Assembly (NCBI RefSeq): GCF_025290915.1
Contig: NZ_JAOCQE010000004.1
Span: 21,731 to 85,730, forward strand
From: Streptomyces sp. 15-116A
GTDB lineage: Bacteria; Actinomycetota; Actinomycetes; Streptomycetales; Streptomycetaceae
Length of the DNA stretch: 64,000 nt
Direction: 5' to 3'
In this document: piece by piece, positions 26,213-34,903 of the stretch
How the letters are laid out: each line of letters starts with the position of its first letter
Position numbering within the stretch: the first letter of the stretch is position 1
Notes under the pieces: generated by a model
Databases searched by the model: none
Told to the model about the DNA's origin: nothing
The model's input: only the letters and a program-made list of their open reading frames with translations
Translations under genes and position numbers: made by a program

Positions 26213-27130
26213 TCAGCGGGGCACTCGAGCCGACACCTTCGGCCAGTGTTCGCGCAGCGTGCGGACCGTTTCCGCGATGGCCGGGCGGCGGGCCGCTCCC
26301 GTGCGCCACAGGGCGTACAGGCGGCGTACGGGCATGGGGTCGAGGGGGACCTCGACCACGCCTGCGGGGAGCGGGCCCCGGCCCAGGCGGGGGATCAGGG
26401 CGATGCCGAGCCCGGCGGCGACCAGAGCGACGAGCGTCGGGTTCTCGTCGGCCTGGTGGACGATCTCCGGCTCGTGCCCGGCCGCCCGCAGGGTGCGCAC
26501 CAGCCACTCGTGGCAGACCCGCCCCGGCGGCTGGCAGATCCACCGCTCACCGCCCAGCTCCTCCCGCCGCACCGCCGTACGTCCCGCGAAGGCGTGCCCC
26601 TCGGGTACGAGCAGATCGCACAGGTCGTCCCCGACGACCGCCTGTTCCACCCCCGCGGGCGCCGGCAGCGGCGCGATGTCCCAGTCGTGCGCGACCACGA
26701 GATCGACCGCCCCCTTGGCCACCAGGTCCACCGACAGATGGGGGTCGACCTCGCTCAGCCGGGTGTCCAGGGCGGGGTGACGCCGCGCCAGATCGGCCAG
26801 CACCGGCGGCATCAGCCCGCGCGCCGCCGACGGGAACGCCGCGATGGTCAGCCGCCCGGCCGGCACCCCGCGCCGCTCCTCCAGCTCCGTCTCCGCCCGC
26901 TCCACGATCGCCAGCAACTCCTGAGCGGCGGCGACCAGTTGATGCGCCTCGTCGGTCAGCCGTACGCCACGGCCCTCCCGTTCGAGCAGCACGGTCCTGG
27001 TCTCCCGCTCCAGCTTGGCGATCTGCTGGGAGACGGCGGAGGAGGTGTACCCGAGCGCCACGGCCGCCGCCCCGACCGTGCCGTGGACGGAGACGGCGTG
27101 CAGGGCGCGCAGCCGCTGGAGGTCGAGCAT
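26213..27130 (-). CDS. LysR-family regulator
   Basis: A 305-residue LTTR. The N-terminal winged HTH is LQRLRALHAVSVHGTVGAAAVALGYTSSAVSQQIAKLE, and residues 90-290 form the periplasmic-binding-like effector domain (LTIAAFPSAARGLMPPVL). The ATG at 27130 is preceded by GGGGAG. It is divergent from an EamA exporter; an inverted repeat AGCGATG (27150-27156)/CATCGCT (27179-27185) in the shared promoter region is a plausible binding site. LysR/EamA divergent pairs are common and usually regulate the exporter; the effector is unknown. Confidence 0.87.
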   Translation of the reverse strand: MLDLQRLRALHAVSVHGTVGAAAVALGYTSSAVSQQIAKLERETRTVLLEREGRGVRLTDEAHQLVAAAQELLAIVERAETELEERRGVPAGRLTIAAFPSAARGLMPPVLADLARRHPALDTRLSEVDPHLSVDLVAKGAVDLVVAHDWDIAPLPAPAGVEQAVVGDDLCDLLVPEGHAFAGRTAVRREELGGERWICQPPGRVCHEWLVRTLRAAGHEPEIVHQADENPTLVALVAAGLGIALIPRLGRGPLPAGVVEVPLDPMPVRRLYALWRTGAARRPAIAETVRTLREHWPKVSARVPR

Positions 27131-27149
27131 GGCCACTCCCCGATCGATT

Positions 27150-27185
27150 AGCGATGCTTCATCCAACCATGCAGGAATCATCGCT
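27150..27185. promoter_or_regulatory. Putative LysR binding site, AGCGATG-N22-CATCGCT
   Basis: A 7-bp inverted repeat in the 90-bp divergent region between lysR and the EamA gene. Position and symmetry fit LTTR control, although the spacing is longer than the classic T-N11-A box. Confidence 0.4.
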
Positions 27186-27220
27186 GGTGCTGAAGTGTGT
27201 ACTCCGGTGATCCTCGACGC

Positions 27221-28144
27221 ATGCGACCTTCCCATCTCCTGCTGGCCGTCCTCGTCGCCGCCGTCTGGGGCGTGAACTTCACCGTCATCGAGGTCGGCCT
27301 CGACCACTTCCCGCCGCTGCTGTTCTCCGCGCTGCGCTTCCTCGTGGCGGCGCTGCCCGCGGTGTTCTTCGTGGGGCGGCCCAAGGTGGCCTGGAAGTGG
27401 ATCGTGGGCGTCGGCCTGGCCCTGGGCGTGGCCAAGTTCGGGCTGCTGTTCGTCGGCATGGACGCGGGGATGCCGGGCGGGCTCTCCTCCCTGGTGCTTC
27501 AGGTCCAGGCGGTCTTCACCGCCCTGTTCGCCTTCGCGCTCCTCGGCGAACGCCCGTCCCGGATCCGGCTCGCCGGCATGGCGGTGGCCCTGGCCGGCGT
27601 CGGCGTCGCGGCCATCGACGAGGGCACCTCGGGCCCCCTGCTCGGGTTCGCCCTGGTGATCGCGGCGGCGGCCTGCTGGGGCGTGTCGAACATCCTGACC
27701 CGCAAGGCGGCACCACCGGATGCCCTGAACTTCATGATCTGGGTGAGCACCGTCCCGGTCCTGCCCCTGCTGGCCCTGTCGCTGCTCCTCGAAGGCCCCT
27801 CGCGGGACGCCGAGGCGCTGCGCGGGCTCGACTGGCAGGGCGCGGGCACGGTGCTCTTCGTGGCCTGGGTCGCGACGGTGTTCGGCTTCGGCGCCTGGGG
27901 CTGGCTGCTGCGCCGTCACCCGGCGTCCACCGTCGCGCCGTTCTCCCTGCTCGTCCCGGTCTTCGGCATGTCCTCGGCCGCCCTGTTCCTGGGCGAGTCG
28001 GTGACGCCGCTGCGCTGGTGCGCGGCGGCGCTGCTGGTCGGCGGGGTGGCGCTGGCGTCGATCACGCTCCCGCGCCGCCGGACGGCCGCCCCGGTGCCGG
28101 AGCCTCAGCCGGTGGAGGCAGCGGGACTCACGCCGAGTCGTTGA
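27221..28144 (+). CDS. EamA/DMT-superfamily transporter
   Basis: A 307-residue membrane protein with ten hydrophobic helices in two EamA repeats (VAAVWGVNFTVIEVGLDHFPPLLFSALRF near the start and AAAACWGVSNILTRKAA near residue 150), the RhaT/YdcZ-like arrangement of metabolite exporters. The C-terminal tail is polar. The ATG at 27221 has no clear ribosome-binding site; an in-frame ATG 24 bases upstream is possible. Its 3' end overlaps the convergent isomerase gene by 17 bases. It probably exports an amino acid or small metabolite under LysR control. Confidence 0.83.
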   Translation: MRPSHLLLAVLVAAVWGVNFTVIEVGLDHFPPLLFSALRFLVAALPAVFFVGRPKVAWKWIVGVGLALGVAKFGLLFVGMDAGMPGGLSSLVLQVQAVFTALFAFALLGERPSRIRLAGMAVALAGVGVAAIDEGTSGPLLGFALVIAAAACWGVSNILTRKAAPPDALNFMIWVSTVPVLPLLALSLLLEGPSRDAEALRGLDWQGAGTVLFVAWVATVFGFGAWGWLLRRHPASTVAPFSLLVPVFGMSSAALFLGESVTPLRWCAAALLVGGVALASITLPRRRTAAPVPEPQPVEAAGLTPSR

Positions 28145-28928
28145 GCAGCCGCGCCAGATGCTCGCGCCCGGACCCGAGCAGCTCGGGCAGCGGGGTGGCC
28201 TCGGGATACCAGCGCTTCTCGTACTCCCAGCACAGCCAGCCGTCCCAGCCGTGCCGGGAGAGGACCTCCACGCAGTCGGTCAGCGGCAGGATGCCCGCGC
28301 CGAGGGCGAGGGGCGTGGTGTCGTCGGGGGAGGCGATGTCCTTGACCTGGACGTAGCCGAGGTGCGGGGAGAGCGCCGCGAAGGTCTCCGCGGGCTGCTC
28401 GCCGCCCAGCCAGGTGTGCATCACGTCCCACAGGGCGCCCACCTGGCGATGCCCGACCAGCCCGAGGATGCGCATCATGTCCGCGCCGGTGCGGTGCGAG
28501 TCGTGGGTCTCCAGCAGGATGCGGACGCCGAGATCGGCGGCGTACTCGGCGGCCGTGCCCAGCCGGCGCGCGGCGGCGGCGTCGGCCTCCTCGCCGCTCT
28601 GCTCGGCATCGGCGCCCGGGAAGACCCTCACATACGGGGCGCCCAGATCCCGGGCCAGCTCCAGCAGGGCGCGCACCTCGGTGATCACGATCTCGTCGTC
28701 GCAGGGCGCCGCGACCTTCGCGTACCCGCCCAGACCCAGGATCTCGACACCGGCCGCCTTGAACTCGGCGGCGACATCGGCCCGTTCGGTGGGGGAGAGG
28801 CCCGAGTGGACGGGTTCCTCGGGATGGGCGCGCAGTTCGATGCCGTGATAGCCGTGCGCGGTCGCGAGGCGCAGCACATCGGCCACGGGCAGGCCGGGGA
28901 CACCGAGGGTGGAGAACGCCAGCTTCAT
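28128..28928 (-). CDS. Sugar phosphate isomerase/epimerase (AP-endonuclease-2 fold)
   Basis: A 266-residue TIM-barrel protein of the xylose-isomerase-like family: KLAFSTLGVPGLP at the start, GYHGIELRAH for strand 2, RVFPGADAE, ILLETHDSHRTG, GALWDVMHTW and YVQVKDIA, which supply the metal-binding Glu/His/Asp residues. TAGGGT seven bases before the ATG looks like a -10 box and no ribosome-binding site is present, so the mRNA may be leaderless. Its reaction is unknown; a second paralogue occurs in the LacI-controlled operon at 32899. Confidence 0.78.
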   Translation of the reverse strand: MKLAFSTLGVPGLPVADVLRLATAHGYHGIELRAHPEEPVHSGLSPTERADVAAEFKAAGVEILGLGGYAKVAAPCDDEIVITEVRALLELARDLGAPYVRVFPGADAEQSGEEADAAAARRLGTAAEYAADLGVRILLETHDSHRTGADMMRILGLVGHRQVGALWDVMHTWLGGEQPAETFAALSPHLGYVQVKDIASPDDTTPLALGAGILPLTDCVEVLSRHGWDGWLCWEYEKRWYPEATPLPELLGSGREHLARLLNDSA

Positions 28929-28983
28929 AATCGGGACCCTACCCGCGACGCCGCCGGGTAGCTCCCCCTCGTTGCTCCGGTCG

Positions 28984-29334
28984 TCACTCCGGTGTCGCCC
29001 GCAGGTCCAGCCGCCAGTCCTGGCCGACCAGGTCCTTGCCGAAGGAGCGGTGCGGCTTCTCGCCGCCCAGCCTGAAGCCTGCCGCTGGTGGATACGGCGG
29101 GCGGCGGCCTCGGCCGTCCCGTCCCTCCCGCGCGCAGCCGACACCGTCCACCCCGCGAGCAGCCGGGCGACGGCCCCGGCCACCCCGTCCCTCCCGCGGG
29201 CAGTCGTGCCGCAGGGCGATGGGGGTCCCTCCGCTCGAGCGGAGTCGAGAGCGGGGGAGGGTGGGCGCGGACGGTGCCCCGTCAGCGCCGGGGTGCGCGA
29301 CCCACCACTGGCCGACCCCGACGCACCCGCACGA
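28984..29334 (-). pseudogene. Open frame without a start: gene-tail remnant next to dispersed repeat
   Basis: Directly downstream of the LacI stop the same minus-strand frame stays open for 117 codons and ends at TGA 28984-28986. No start codon with a ribosome-binding site is present. The last 30 codons read like a normal protein C-terminus (GFRLGGEKPHRSFGKDLVGQ, then DWRLDLRATPE). The upstream part is Gly/Arg-rich and includes repeat copy B and two similar GAG-GGA-CGG stretches. I read it as the 3' remnant of a lost gene, possibly a former LacI target. This 352-base gap contains nothing else I can support. Confidence 0.35.
29196..29268 (+). repeat. Dispersed repeat, copy B
   Basis: A 73-base unit almost identical to the minus strand of 10671-10744 (GCGGGCAGTCGTGCCGC, GATGGGGGTCC, CCGCTCGAGCG, GGGGGAGGGTGGGCGC). 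It is in the gap between the isomerase and lacI genes, in the remnant open frame. Confidence 0.75.
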
Positions 29335-30381
29335 TCAAGACCGCGGCACCCCGGAGGACCCCCGCACCATCAACTCCCCCCGCACCGAAGCGATCCCCCC
29401 CGGCGGCGGCTCCTCCCGCCCCATCGCGATCCGCCCCGCCCGAGCCCCCGCCTCCGCCAACGGCAACCGCACCGTCGTCAGCGCCGGCACCGCATCGATG
29501 CTGAACGGCAGATCGTCGAACCCGGCCACCGACACATCCCCCGGGATCGACAGCCCCGAGTCCCGCAGCGCCGCACACGCCCCCAGCGCGACGGAGTCGT
29601 TCGCGGCGACGACAGCCGTCAACGACGCATCACGCCGGAGCAGCTCCAGCGTCGCCTCGTACCCCGACCTCCGGTCGTACCGCCCGTGCACGGTCCACCG
29701 CGGATCCTCCTCGATCCCGTGCGCCGCCAGCGCCGCCCGATGCCCCTCCAGCCGGTGCCGCGTCGTCGTCCGTTCCTCGGGCCCGGCGATGTACCCCATC
29801 CGCCGATGCCCCAGCCCGATCAGATGCTCCGCGAGCTCCTGCCCGCCCCCACGGTTGTCGAAGGTCAACGCGACCGCCCCCGTCTCCAGCGCCGGCGGCC
29901 GCCCGCACAGCACGACCCGCGTCCCCGCCTCCGTCAGCTTCCGCAGCTTCGCGTCCATCGCCGCCCTGTGCGCCGCGTCCTCGATCGCCCCACCCGTGAG
30001 CACGACCGCCGCCGCCCGCTGCCGCTGCAACAGCGTGAGATACGTCAGCTCCCGCTCCGGCGACCCACCCGTGTTGCACACGACCGCCAGCCGCTCCCCG
30101 CCCGCGCGCCCACCCGGCCCCCCGATCTCGGACTGGATCGCGCTCGCCATGATCCCGAAGAAGGGGTCGGCGATGTCGTTCACCAGAATGCCGACCAGGT
30201 CGGACGTCGACGCGGCCAGCGCACTGGCGGGACCGTTCAGCACGTAGTCCAGCTCGTCCACGGCCTTCAGCACCCGCTCCCGCGTGGACGCCGCCACCGG
30301 ATAGTTGCCGTTCAGCACGCGCGACACCGTCGCGGGGGAGACCTGCGCGCGGGCCGCCACGTCCGCCAGAGTCACCGTCAT
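29335..30381 (-). CDS. LacI-family repressor
   Basis: A 348-residue LacI regulator. The HTH and hinge read VTLADVAARAQVSPATVSRVLNGNYPV and ALAASTSDLVGILVNDIADPFFG, followed by a sugar-binding domain with NDSVALGA and GFDDLPFS. GGAGGA precedes the ATG. It diverges from the Gfo/Idh/MocA operon, whose promoter carries an AAAGCGCTTG palindrome just after the expected start site; that is the standard LacI operator core. The inducer should be the sugar or sugar acid used by that operon. Confidence 0.9.
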   Translation of the reverse strand: MTVTLADVAARAQVSPATVSRVLNGNYPVAASTRERVLKAVDELDYVLNGPASALAASTSDLVGILVNDIADPFFGIMASAIQSEIGGPGGRAGGERLAVVCNTGGSPERELTYLTLLQRQRAAAVVLTGGAIEDAAHRAAMDAKLRKLTEAGTRVVLCGRPPALETGAVALTFDNRGGGQELAEHLIGLGHRRMGYIAGPEERTTTRHRLEGHRAALAAHGIEEDPRWTVHGRYDRRSGYEATLELLRRDASLTAVVAANDSVALGACAALRDSGLSIPGDVSVAGFDDLPFSIDAVPALTTVRLPLAEAGARAGRIAMGREEPPPGGIASVRGELMVRGSSGVPRS

Positions 30382-30493
30382 GTCAAGTCCTCCGCCTCGC
30401 GCGTTCCACCGTCCGGACCGGGTCCCGACCAGACCTTAAGGCCCACACGCTCCGTTGTTCGCCCCCTCGAACAACTCGGACTCGCATTGGTCT

Positions 30494-30523
30494 TGTCCAC
30501 ACCCCGCCTCAGAGGCTAGCTTC
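30494..30523 (+). promoter_or_regulatory. Promoter of the sugar operon
   Basis: TTGTCC (30494-30499) and TAGCTT (30518-30523) with an 18-base spacer. The expected start near 30530 is immediately before the LacI-type palindrome. Confidence 0.5.
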
Positions 30524-30533
30524 TCCCTAGATA

Positions 30534-30547
30534 GAAAGCGCTTGCTG
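30534..30547. promoter_or_regulatory. LacI-type operator (core AAGCGCTT)
   Basis: TAGAAAGCGCTTGC centres on the perfect palindrome AAGCGCTT (30537-30544), close to the GAAAGCGCTTTC consensus of LacI/GalR proteins. Its place just downstream of the promoter implies repression by blocking initiation or elongation. Confidence 0.65.
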
Positions 30548-30602
30548 TCACGTTCACCAGTGGAACGTACGCGGCGCGCCAACCGCGTACGAAGGGAATG
30601 AC

Positions 30603-31754
30603 GTGACACGCAAGACGGTGCGTATCGCCATGAACGGCGTGACCGGGCGCATGGGCTACCGCCAGCACCTCGTCCGCTCGATCCTCGCCCTGCGCGAACA
30701 GGGCGGCCTCGACCTCGGCGACGGCACGGTGCTGTGGCCCGAGCCGATCCTCGTCGGCCGCCGCGAGCACGCGCTGAGGGCGCTCGCCGAGCGGCACGGC
30801 CTGGAGCACATCTCGACGGACGTGGACGCGGTCCTCGCCGACCCGGCCGTCGACATCTACTTCGACGCCCAGGTCACCTCCGCACGCGAGGAGGCCCTGA
30901 AGAAGGCGATCGCCGCCGGCAAGCACATCTACACGGAGAAGCCCACCGCCACCGGCCTCGACGGCGCCCTGGAACTCGCCCGCCTCGCGAACGAGGCCGG
31001 CATCAAGCACGGCGTCGTCCAGGACAAGCTGTTCCTGCCGGGCCTGCTCAAGCTCAAGCGGCTCATCGACGGCGGCTTCTTCGGCCGGATCCTCTCCGTG
31101 CGCGGCGAGTTCGGCTACTGGGTCTTCGAGGGCGACTGGCAGGAGGCCCAGCGCCCCTCCTGGAACTACCGCGCGGAGGACGGCGGCGGCATCGTCGTCG
31201 ACATGTTCCCGCACTGGGAGTACGTCCTGCACGAGCTGTTCGGCCGCGTGACCTCCGTCCAGGCCCTCACCGCCACCCACATCCCGCAGCGCTGGGACGA
31301 GAACGGCAAGCCCTACGACGCCACCGCCGACGACGCCGCCTACGGCATCTTCGAACTCGAAGGCGGCGCGATCGCCCAGATCAACTCCTCCTGGGCGGTC
31401 CGCGTCAACCGCGACGAACTCGTCGAGTTCCAGGTCGACGGCACCGAGGGCTCCGCGGTCGCGGGGCTCAGGAACTGCCGCGTCCAGCACAGGAGCGCCA
31501 CACCCAAGCCCGTCTGGAACCCCGACATCCCCGCCACCGAGGTCTTCCGCGACCAGTGGCAGGAGGTCCCGGACAACCAGGAGTTCGACAACGGCTTCAA
31601 GGCCCAGTGGGAACTGTTCCTCAAGCACGTCCACACCGACGCCCCCTACCACTGGGACCTGCTGGCCGGCGCCCGTGGCGTCCAGCTCGCCGAGCTGGGC
31701 CTGAAGTCCTCCGCCGAGGGCCGCCGCCTCGACGTACCGGAGATCTCGCTGTGA
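30603..31754 (+). CDS. Gfo/Idh/MocA-family oxidoreductase
   Basis: A 383-residue NAD(P)-dependent dehydrogenase. Rossmann Gly motif in IAMNGVTGRMGYRQ, then the catalytic YTEKPTATG (Lys113 in EKP) and a C-terminal alpha/beta domain with GVVQDKLFLPG and VVDMFPHWEYVL. It should oxidise a hydroxyl of a sugar, inositol or glycoside. AGGGAA 7 bases upstream supports the GTG. First gene of a three-gene operon in which each stop overlaps the next GTG; it lies under the LacI operator at 30534-30547. Confidence 0.85.
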   Translation: MTRKTVRIAMNGVTGRMGYRQHLVRSILALREQGGLDLGDGTVLWPEPILVGRREHALRALAERHGLEHISTDVDAVLADPAVDIYFDAQVTSAREEALKKAIAAGKHIYTEKPTATGLDGALELARLANEAGIKHGVVQDKLFLPGLLKLKRLIDGGFFGRILSVRGEFGYWVFEGDWQEAQRPSWNYRAEDGGGIVVDMFPHWEYVLHELFGRVTSVQALTATHIPQRWDENGKPYDATADDAAYGIFELEGGAIAQINSSWAVRVNRDELVEFQVDGTEGSAVAGLRNCRVQHRSATPKPVWNPDIPATEVFRDQWQEVPDNQEFDNGFKAQWELFLKHVHTDAPYHWDLLAGARGVQLAELGLKSSAEGRRLDVPEISL

Positions 31755-32902
31755 CCATCCGACTGCCCGACGCCCAGGGCCGCCTGCGCACCTACGAGCC
31801 GCGCACCGAGCCCCTGACCGTCCGCCCGGGAAGCGCTTTCACCTCCCGTACGGTCTTCTCGGCCGCGCACGTCGTCGCCGACCCGTACGCGGACGTCTCG
31901 CCCGACGCGCCCGCCGCCGTCGACTGGGACGCCACCCTCGCCTTCCGCCGCCACCTGTGGTCCCACGGCCTCGGGGTCGCCGAGGCCATGGACACCGCCC
32001 AGCGGGGCATGGGCCTGGACTGGGCGGGCGCGGCCGAGCTGATCCGCCGCAGCGCCGCCGAGGCGAAGGCGGTCGGCGGCCGTATCGCCTGCGGTGTGGG
32101 CACCGACCAGATCACCTCGGGGTCGCTCGCCGAGGTGCGCGCGGCCTACGAGGAGCAGCTGGCCGTCGTCGAGGAGTCCGGCGCCCAGGCGATCCTCATG
32201 GCCTCCAGGGCACTGGCCGCGACGGCGAAGGGCCCCGAGGACTACCTGGAGATCTACGGCCACCTCCTGCGCCAGTCCGCCGAACCGGTGATCCTGCACT
32301 GGCTGGGCCCCATGTTCGACCCGGCGCTGGAGGGCTACTGGGGCTCGACGGACCTCGACGCGGCCACCGACACCTTCCTGGAGGTGATCGCGGCCCACCC
32401 CGACAAGGTCGACGGCATCAAGGTCTCCCTCCTGGACGCCCAGCGCGAGATCGACCTGCGCCGCCGCCTCCCGCAGGGCGTGCGCTGCTACACCGGCGAC
32501 GACTTCCACTACCCCGAGCTGATCGCGGGCGACGACCAGGGCTTCAGCCACGCGTTGCTGGGCATCTTCGACCCGCTGGGCCCGCTGGCGGCGGAGGCGG
32601 TAAGGGTCCTGGACACCGGGAACGTGGACGGCTTCCGGTCCCTGCTCGACCCCACCGTCGAACTCTCCCGCCACCTCTTCCAGACCCCGACCCGCTTCTA
32701 CAAGACGGGCGTGGTCTTCCTGGCCTGGCTCGCGGGCCATCAGTCGCACTTCACCATGGTCGGCGGCCTGCAGTCGGCCCGCTCCCTGCCGCACTTCGCG
32801 CGCGCCTACGAGCTCGCCGACGGCCTCGGCCTGTTCCCTGACCCCAAGCTCGCCGAGGAACGGATGCGGACCCTGCTGCACCTGTACGGAGTGACGCCGT
32901 GA
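31751..32902 (+). CDS. DUF993 protein, aldolase-like TIM barrel
   Basis: A 383-residue protein of the family annotated as DUF993 or dihydrodipicolinate-synthase-like. QAILMASRALAAT, ILHWLGPMFDPALEGYWG, VDGIKVSLLDAQREIDLRR and CYTGDDFHYPELIAGDDQG suggest a class I aldolase-like barrel, with the Lys in GIKVS as a Schiff-base candidate. No biochemical role is known to me. The GTG overlaps the stop of the oxidoreductase (GTGA), so translation is coupled. Likely a carbon-carbon lyase acting on the oxidised sugar. Confidence 0.7.
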   Translation: MTIRLPDAQGRLRTYEPRTEPLTVRPGSAFTSRTVFSAAHVVADPYADVSPDAPAAVDWDATLAFRRHLWSHGLGVAEAMDTAQRGMGLDWAGAAELIRRSAAEAKAVGGRIACGVGTDQITSGSLAEVRAAYEEQLAVVEESGAQAILMASRALAATAKGPEDYLEIYGHLLRQSAEPVILHWLGPMFDPALEGYWGSTDLDAATDTFLEVIAAHPDKVDGIKVSLLDAQREIDLRRRLPQGVRCYTGDDFHYPELIAGDDQGFSHALLGIFDPLGPLAAEAVRVLDTGNVDGFRSLLDPTVELSRHLFQTPTRFYKTGVVFLAWLAGHQSHFTMVGGLQSARSLPHFARAYELADGLGLFPDPKLAEERMRTLLHLYGVTP

Positions 32903-33732
32903 CCGATCTCGCGCGGTTCAGCATCAACCAGATGACGGTCAAGCAGCTGTCCCTGCCGGACCTCGTCGACGCCTGCCGCGACCTGGGCGTCCCCGGCGTG
33001 GGCCTGTGGCGCGAACCGGTCCAGGCGTACGGCGTGGAGGCGGCGGCGAAGCTGGTCCGCGACGCGGGCCTGGCGGTGACGACGCTGTGCCGGGGCGGCT
33101 TCCTGACGGCGATCGACCCGGCGGAGCGGGCGGCGGCACTGGCGGACAACCGCCGTGCCGTGGACGAGGCGGCGACGCTCGGCACGGACGTCCTGGTCCT
33201 GGTCTCGGGCGGCCTCCCGGCCGGCTCGAAGGACCTGCGCGGCGCCCGCGAACGCATCGCGGACGCCCTCGCCGAGCTGGGCCCCTACGCCGAGCGGCAC
33301 GGGGTGAAGCTGGCCATCGAGCCGCTGCACCCGATGTTCGCCTCGGACCGCTGCGTGGTCTCCACCCTGGCCCAGGCCCTCGACCTGGCCGAACGCTTCC
33401 CGGCACGGCAAGTCGGCGTGACCGTGGACACGTACCACATCTGGTGGGACGACACGGCCCCCGCGCAGATCGCCCGGGCGGGCGCGGAGGGCCGCATCCA
33501 CACCTTCCAGCTCGCCGACTGGACGACCCCGCTCCCCGAGGGCGTCCTCAACGGCCGCGGCCAGATCGGCGACGGCGCGATCGACATGCGCGAGTGGCGG
33601 GGCCATGTGGAGGCGGCCGGGTACTCCGGGCCGATCGAGGTGGAGCTGTTCAACGAGACCCTCTGGGCGAGGGACGGCCGTGAGGTACTGGCGGAGACGA
33701 CCCGGCGCTTCGTGGAGCACGCGCTGCAGTAG
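32899..33732 (+). CDS. Sugar phosphate isomerase/epimerase (operon paralogue)
   Basis: A 277-residue xylose-isomerase-like TIM barrel. SINQMTVKQLSLPDLVDACRD, LAIEPLHPMFASDRCVV, GVTVDTYHIWW and IEVELFNETLW supply the expected Glu/His/Asp metal ligands. The GTG overlaps the DUF993 stop, giving a tightly coupled triad with an oxidoreductase and an aldolase-like protein. Members of this fold also act as epimerases, dehydratases or 3-keto-glycoside lyases, so the exact chemistry cannot be inferred. Confidence 0.8.
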   Translation: MTDLARFSINQMTVKQLSLPDLVDACRDLGVPGVGLWREPVQAYGVEAAAKLVRDAGLAVTTLCRGGFLTAIDPAERAAALADNRRAVDEAATLGTDVLVLVSGGLPAGSKDLRGARERIADALAELGPYAERHGVKLAIEPLHPMFASDRCVVSTLAQALDLAERFPARQVGVTVDTYHIWWDDTAPAQIARAGAEGRIHTFQLADWTTPLPEGVLNGRGQIGDGAIDMREWRGHVEAAGYSGPIEVELFNETLWARDGREVLAETTRRFVEHALQ

Positions 33733-33755
33733 CTGTAGGAGCTGTAGTACACGCG

Positions 33756-33773
33756 GTGCCGAAGCCGCGGCAC
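33756..33773. terminator. Short convergent hairpin
   Basis: GTGCCG (33756-33761) pairs with CGGCAC (33768-33773) around AAGCCG, in the 46-base gap between the convergent isomerase and methyltransferase genes. Weak; no U tract. Confidence 0.35.
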
Positions 33774-33778
33774 GATGC

Positions 33779-34618
33779 TCACCCGGTCGCTCTGCGGGCG
33801 GTGAGGCTGGCGTAGGCGATGTGGCCGAAGAAGGTGTGGTCGGAGACACGGCGGCGGGCCTCGGCCTTGAGCGCGTCGGCCAGGGCCTGACCGATCCGCC
33901 CGGCGGCCACCAGTGCCTCGGCACCGCGATCGGCGATGGTCAGCATGTAGCCAGGGTCCTCGATCTGGGCGAATCCGTGACTACGCAGGCGCCCATGCGT
34001 GAAGCCCGCTCCGTCCAGCAGCGCGGGCAGCCGCCTGACCAGCCACGGGTCGGTGATGTAGGCGGGGATGAACGCGTCCACGCAGGTCTGCAGCGGGTCG
34101 GTCGGCCCCGTGGCCAGGGTGATGGTGGAGTAGTCACCGTCGAAGACCGCCAGTCGGCCACCGGGGCGCAGCACCCGGTGCGCCTGAGCCAGCAGCGTCT
34201 GGGGTCCGGGCACGTGCGACAACACCCGGTGCAGCACGACGACATCGAAATCGGCTTCCGGCAGGGGGAGATCGCGGCCGTCAGCCTGGAGGAACGACAG
34301 ATTCGAGCGGGTGGAGCTCAGGGAACGGGCCCTGTCGAGCAAGGCCGCAGAGGGGTCCGCCCCCACGACCTCGCGCACTCCGGGCAGGCCGGCCAGTACG
34401 CGGCTGATGGCGCCGGTGCCGCAGCCGATCTCCAGCACGCGCGCCCGAGCCTCGCCGCCCGTGGGAGCCTCCGCACCCTTGTCCAGGCCGAGATCGGACA
34501 GATAGTCCCGCAGCATGTCCAGATGCTGGGGGTCGGCCGCACTGATCTCCATCGCCTGTGCGACCTGGTCGAGAGTCGCCTCGTCGACCTCGTTGATCAT
34601 GGCGTACACGTCCGGCAT
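33779..34618 (-). CDS. SAM-dependent methyltransferase
   Basis: A 279-residue class I methyltransferase. Motif I is VLEIGCGTGAISRVLAG (about 61-77), motif II VVGADPS, and the later VVVLHRVLSHVPGPQTLLAQAHRVLRPGGRLAVFDGDY covers motifs III-post I. Substrate unknown; the sequence is of the UbiE/small-molecule type. GGAGG lies about 12 bases before the ATG at 34618. Neither neighbour suggests a pathway. Confidence 0.82.
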   Translation of the reverse strand: MPDVYAMINEVDEATLDQVAQAMEISAADPQHLDMLRDYLSDLGLDKGAEAPTGGEARARVLEIGCGTGAISRVLAGLPGVREVVGADPSAALLDRARSLSSTRSNLSFLQADGRDLPLPEADFDVVVLHRVLSHVPGPQTLLAQAHRVLRPGGRLAVFDGDYSTITLATGPTDPLQTCVDAFIPAYITDPWLVRRLPALLDGAGFTHGRLRSHGFAQIEDPGYMLTIADRGAEALVAAGRIGQALADALKAEARRRVSDHTFFGHIAYASLTARRATG

Positions 34619-34809
34619 CAGCTCTTCGCACCTCCCGCTCTCCGGTCGGCTCAGAGGCGCCGCGTACGTTCTCTCCGCCCAGCCTGCACCGTCATCGGCA
34701 GGCGGGCACCTGCGGCAGGGCGACGGTAAGACTCTCGTCAGATGTGCACCCGACGAGGCACGTCGAAGGTGGATCTCTCACCGGCCGGAAAAATTCTTGG
34801 GGAAGGCGT

Positions 34810-34837
34810 GCAACCCTTCCACCACCTCGCCGGTCGT
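34810..34837 (+). promoter_or_regulatory. ECF-like promoter motif in the methyltransferase/ribokinase gap
   Basis: GCAACC (34810-34815) and GTCGT (34833-34837) with a 17-base gap. The flanking GGAAAAATTCTTGGGGAAGG is unlike the surrounding sequence. No gene clearly follows on the plus strand. The gap 34619-34958 also holds a G-rich tract and a strong terminator, listed separately. Confidence 0.25.
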
Positions 34838-34903
34838 ACTTGATGTCAGAACTTCTGGAGGGGGACCCGGGGGGGACTTGGGGGTTCTGACGGGGGAGGA
34901 AAC

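Noticed and set aside
34742..34843. 33-codon plus-strand ORF starting MCTRRGTSKV in the methyltransferase/ribokinase gap
   Set aside because: No ribosome-binding site, and it overlaps the ECF-like motif; composition is not convincing.
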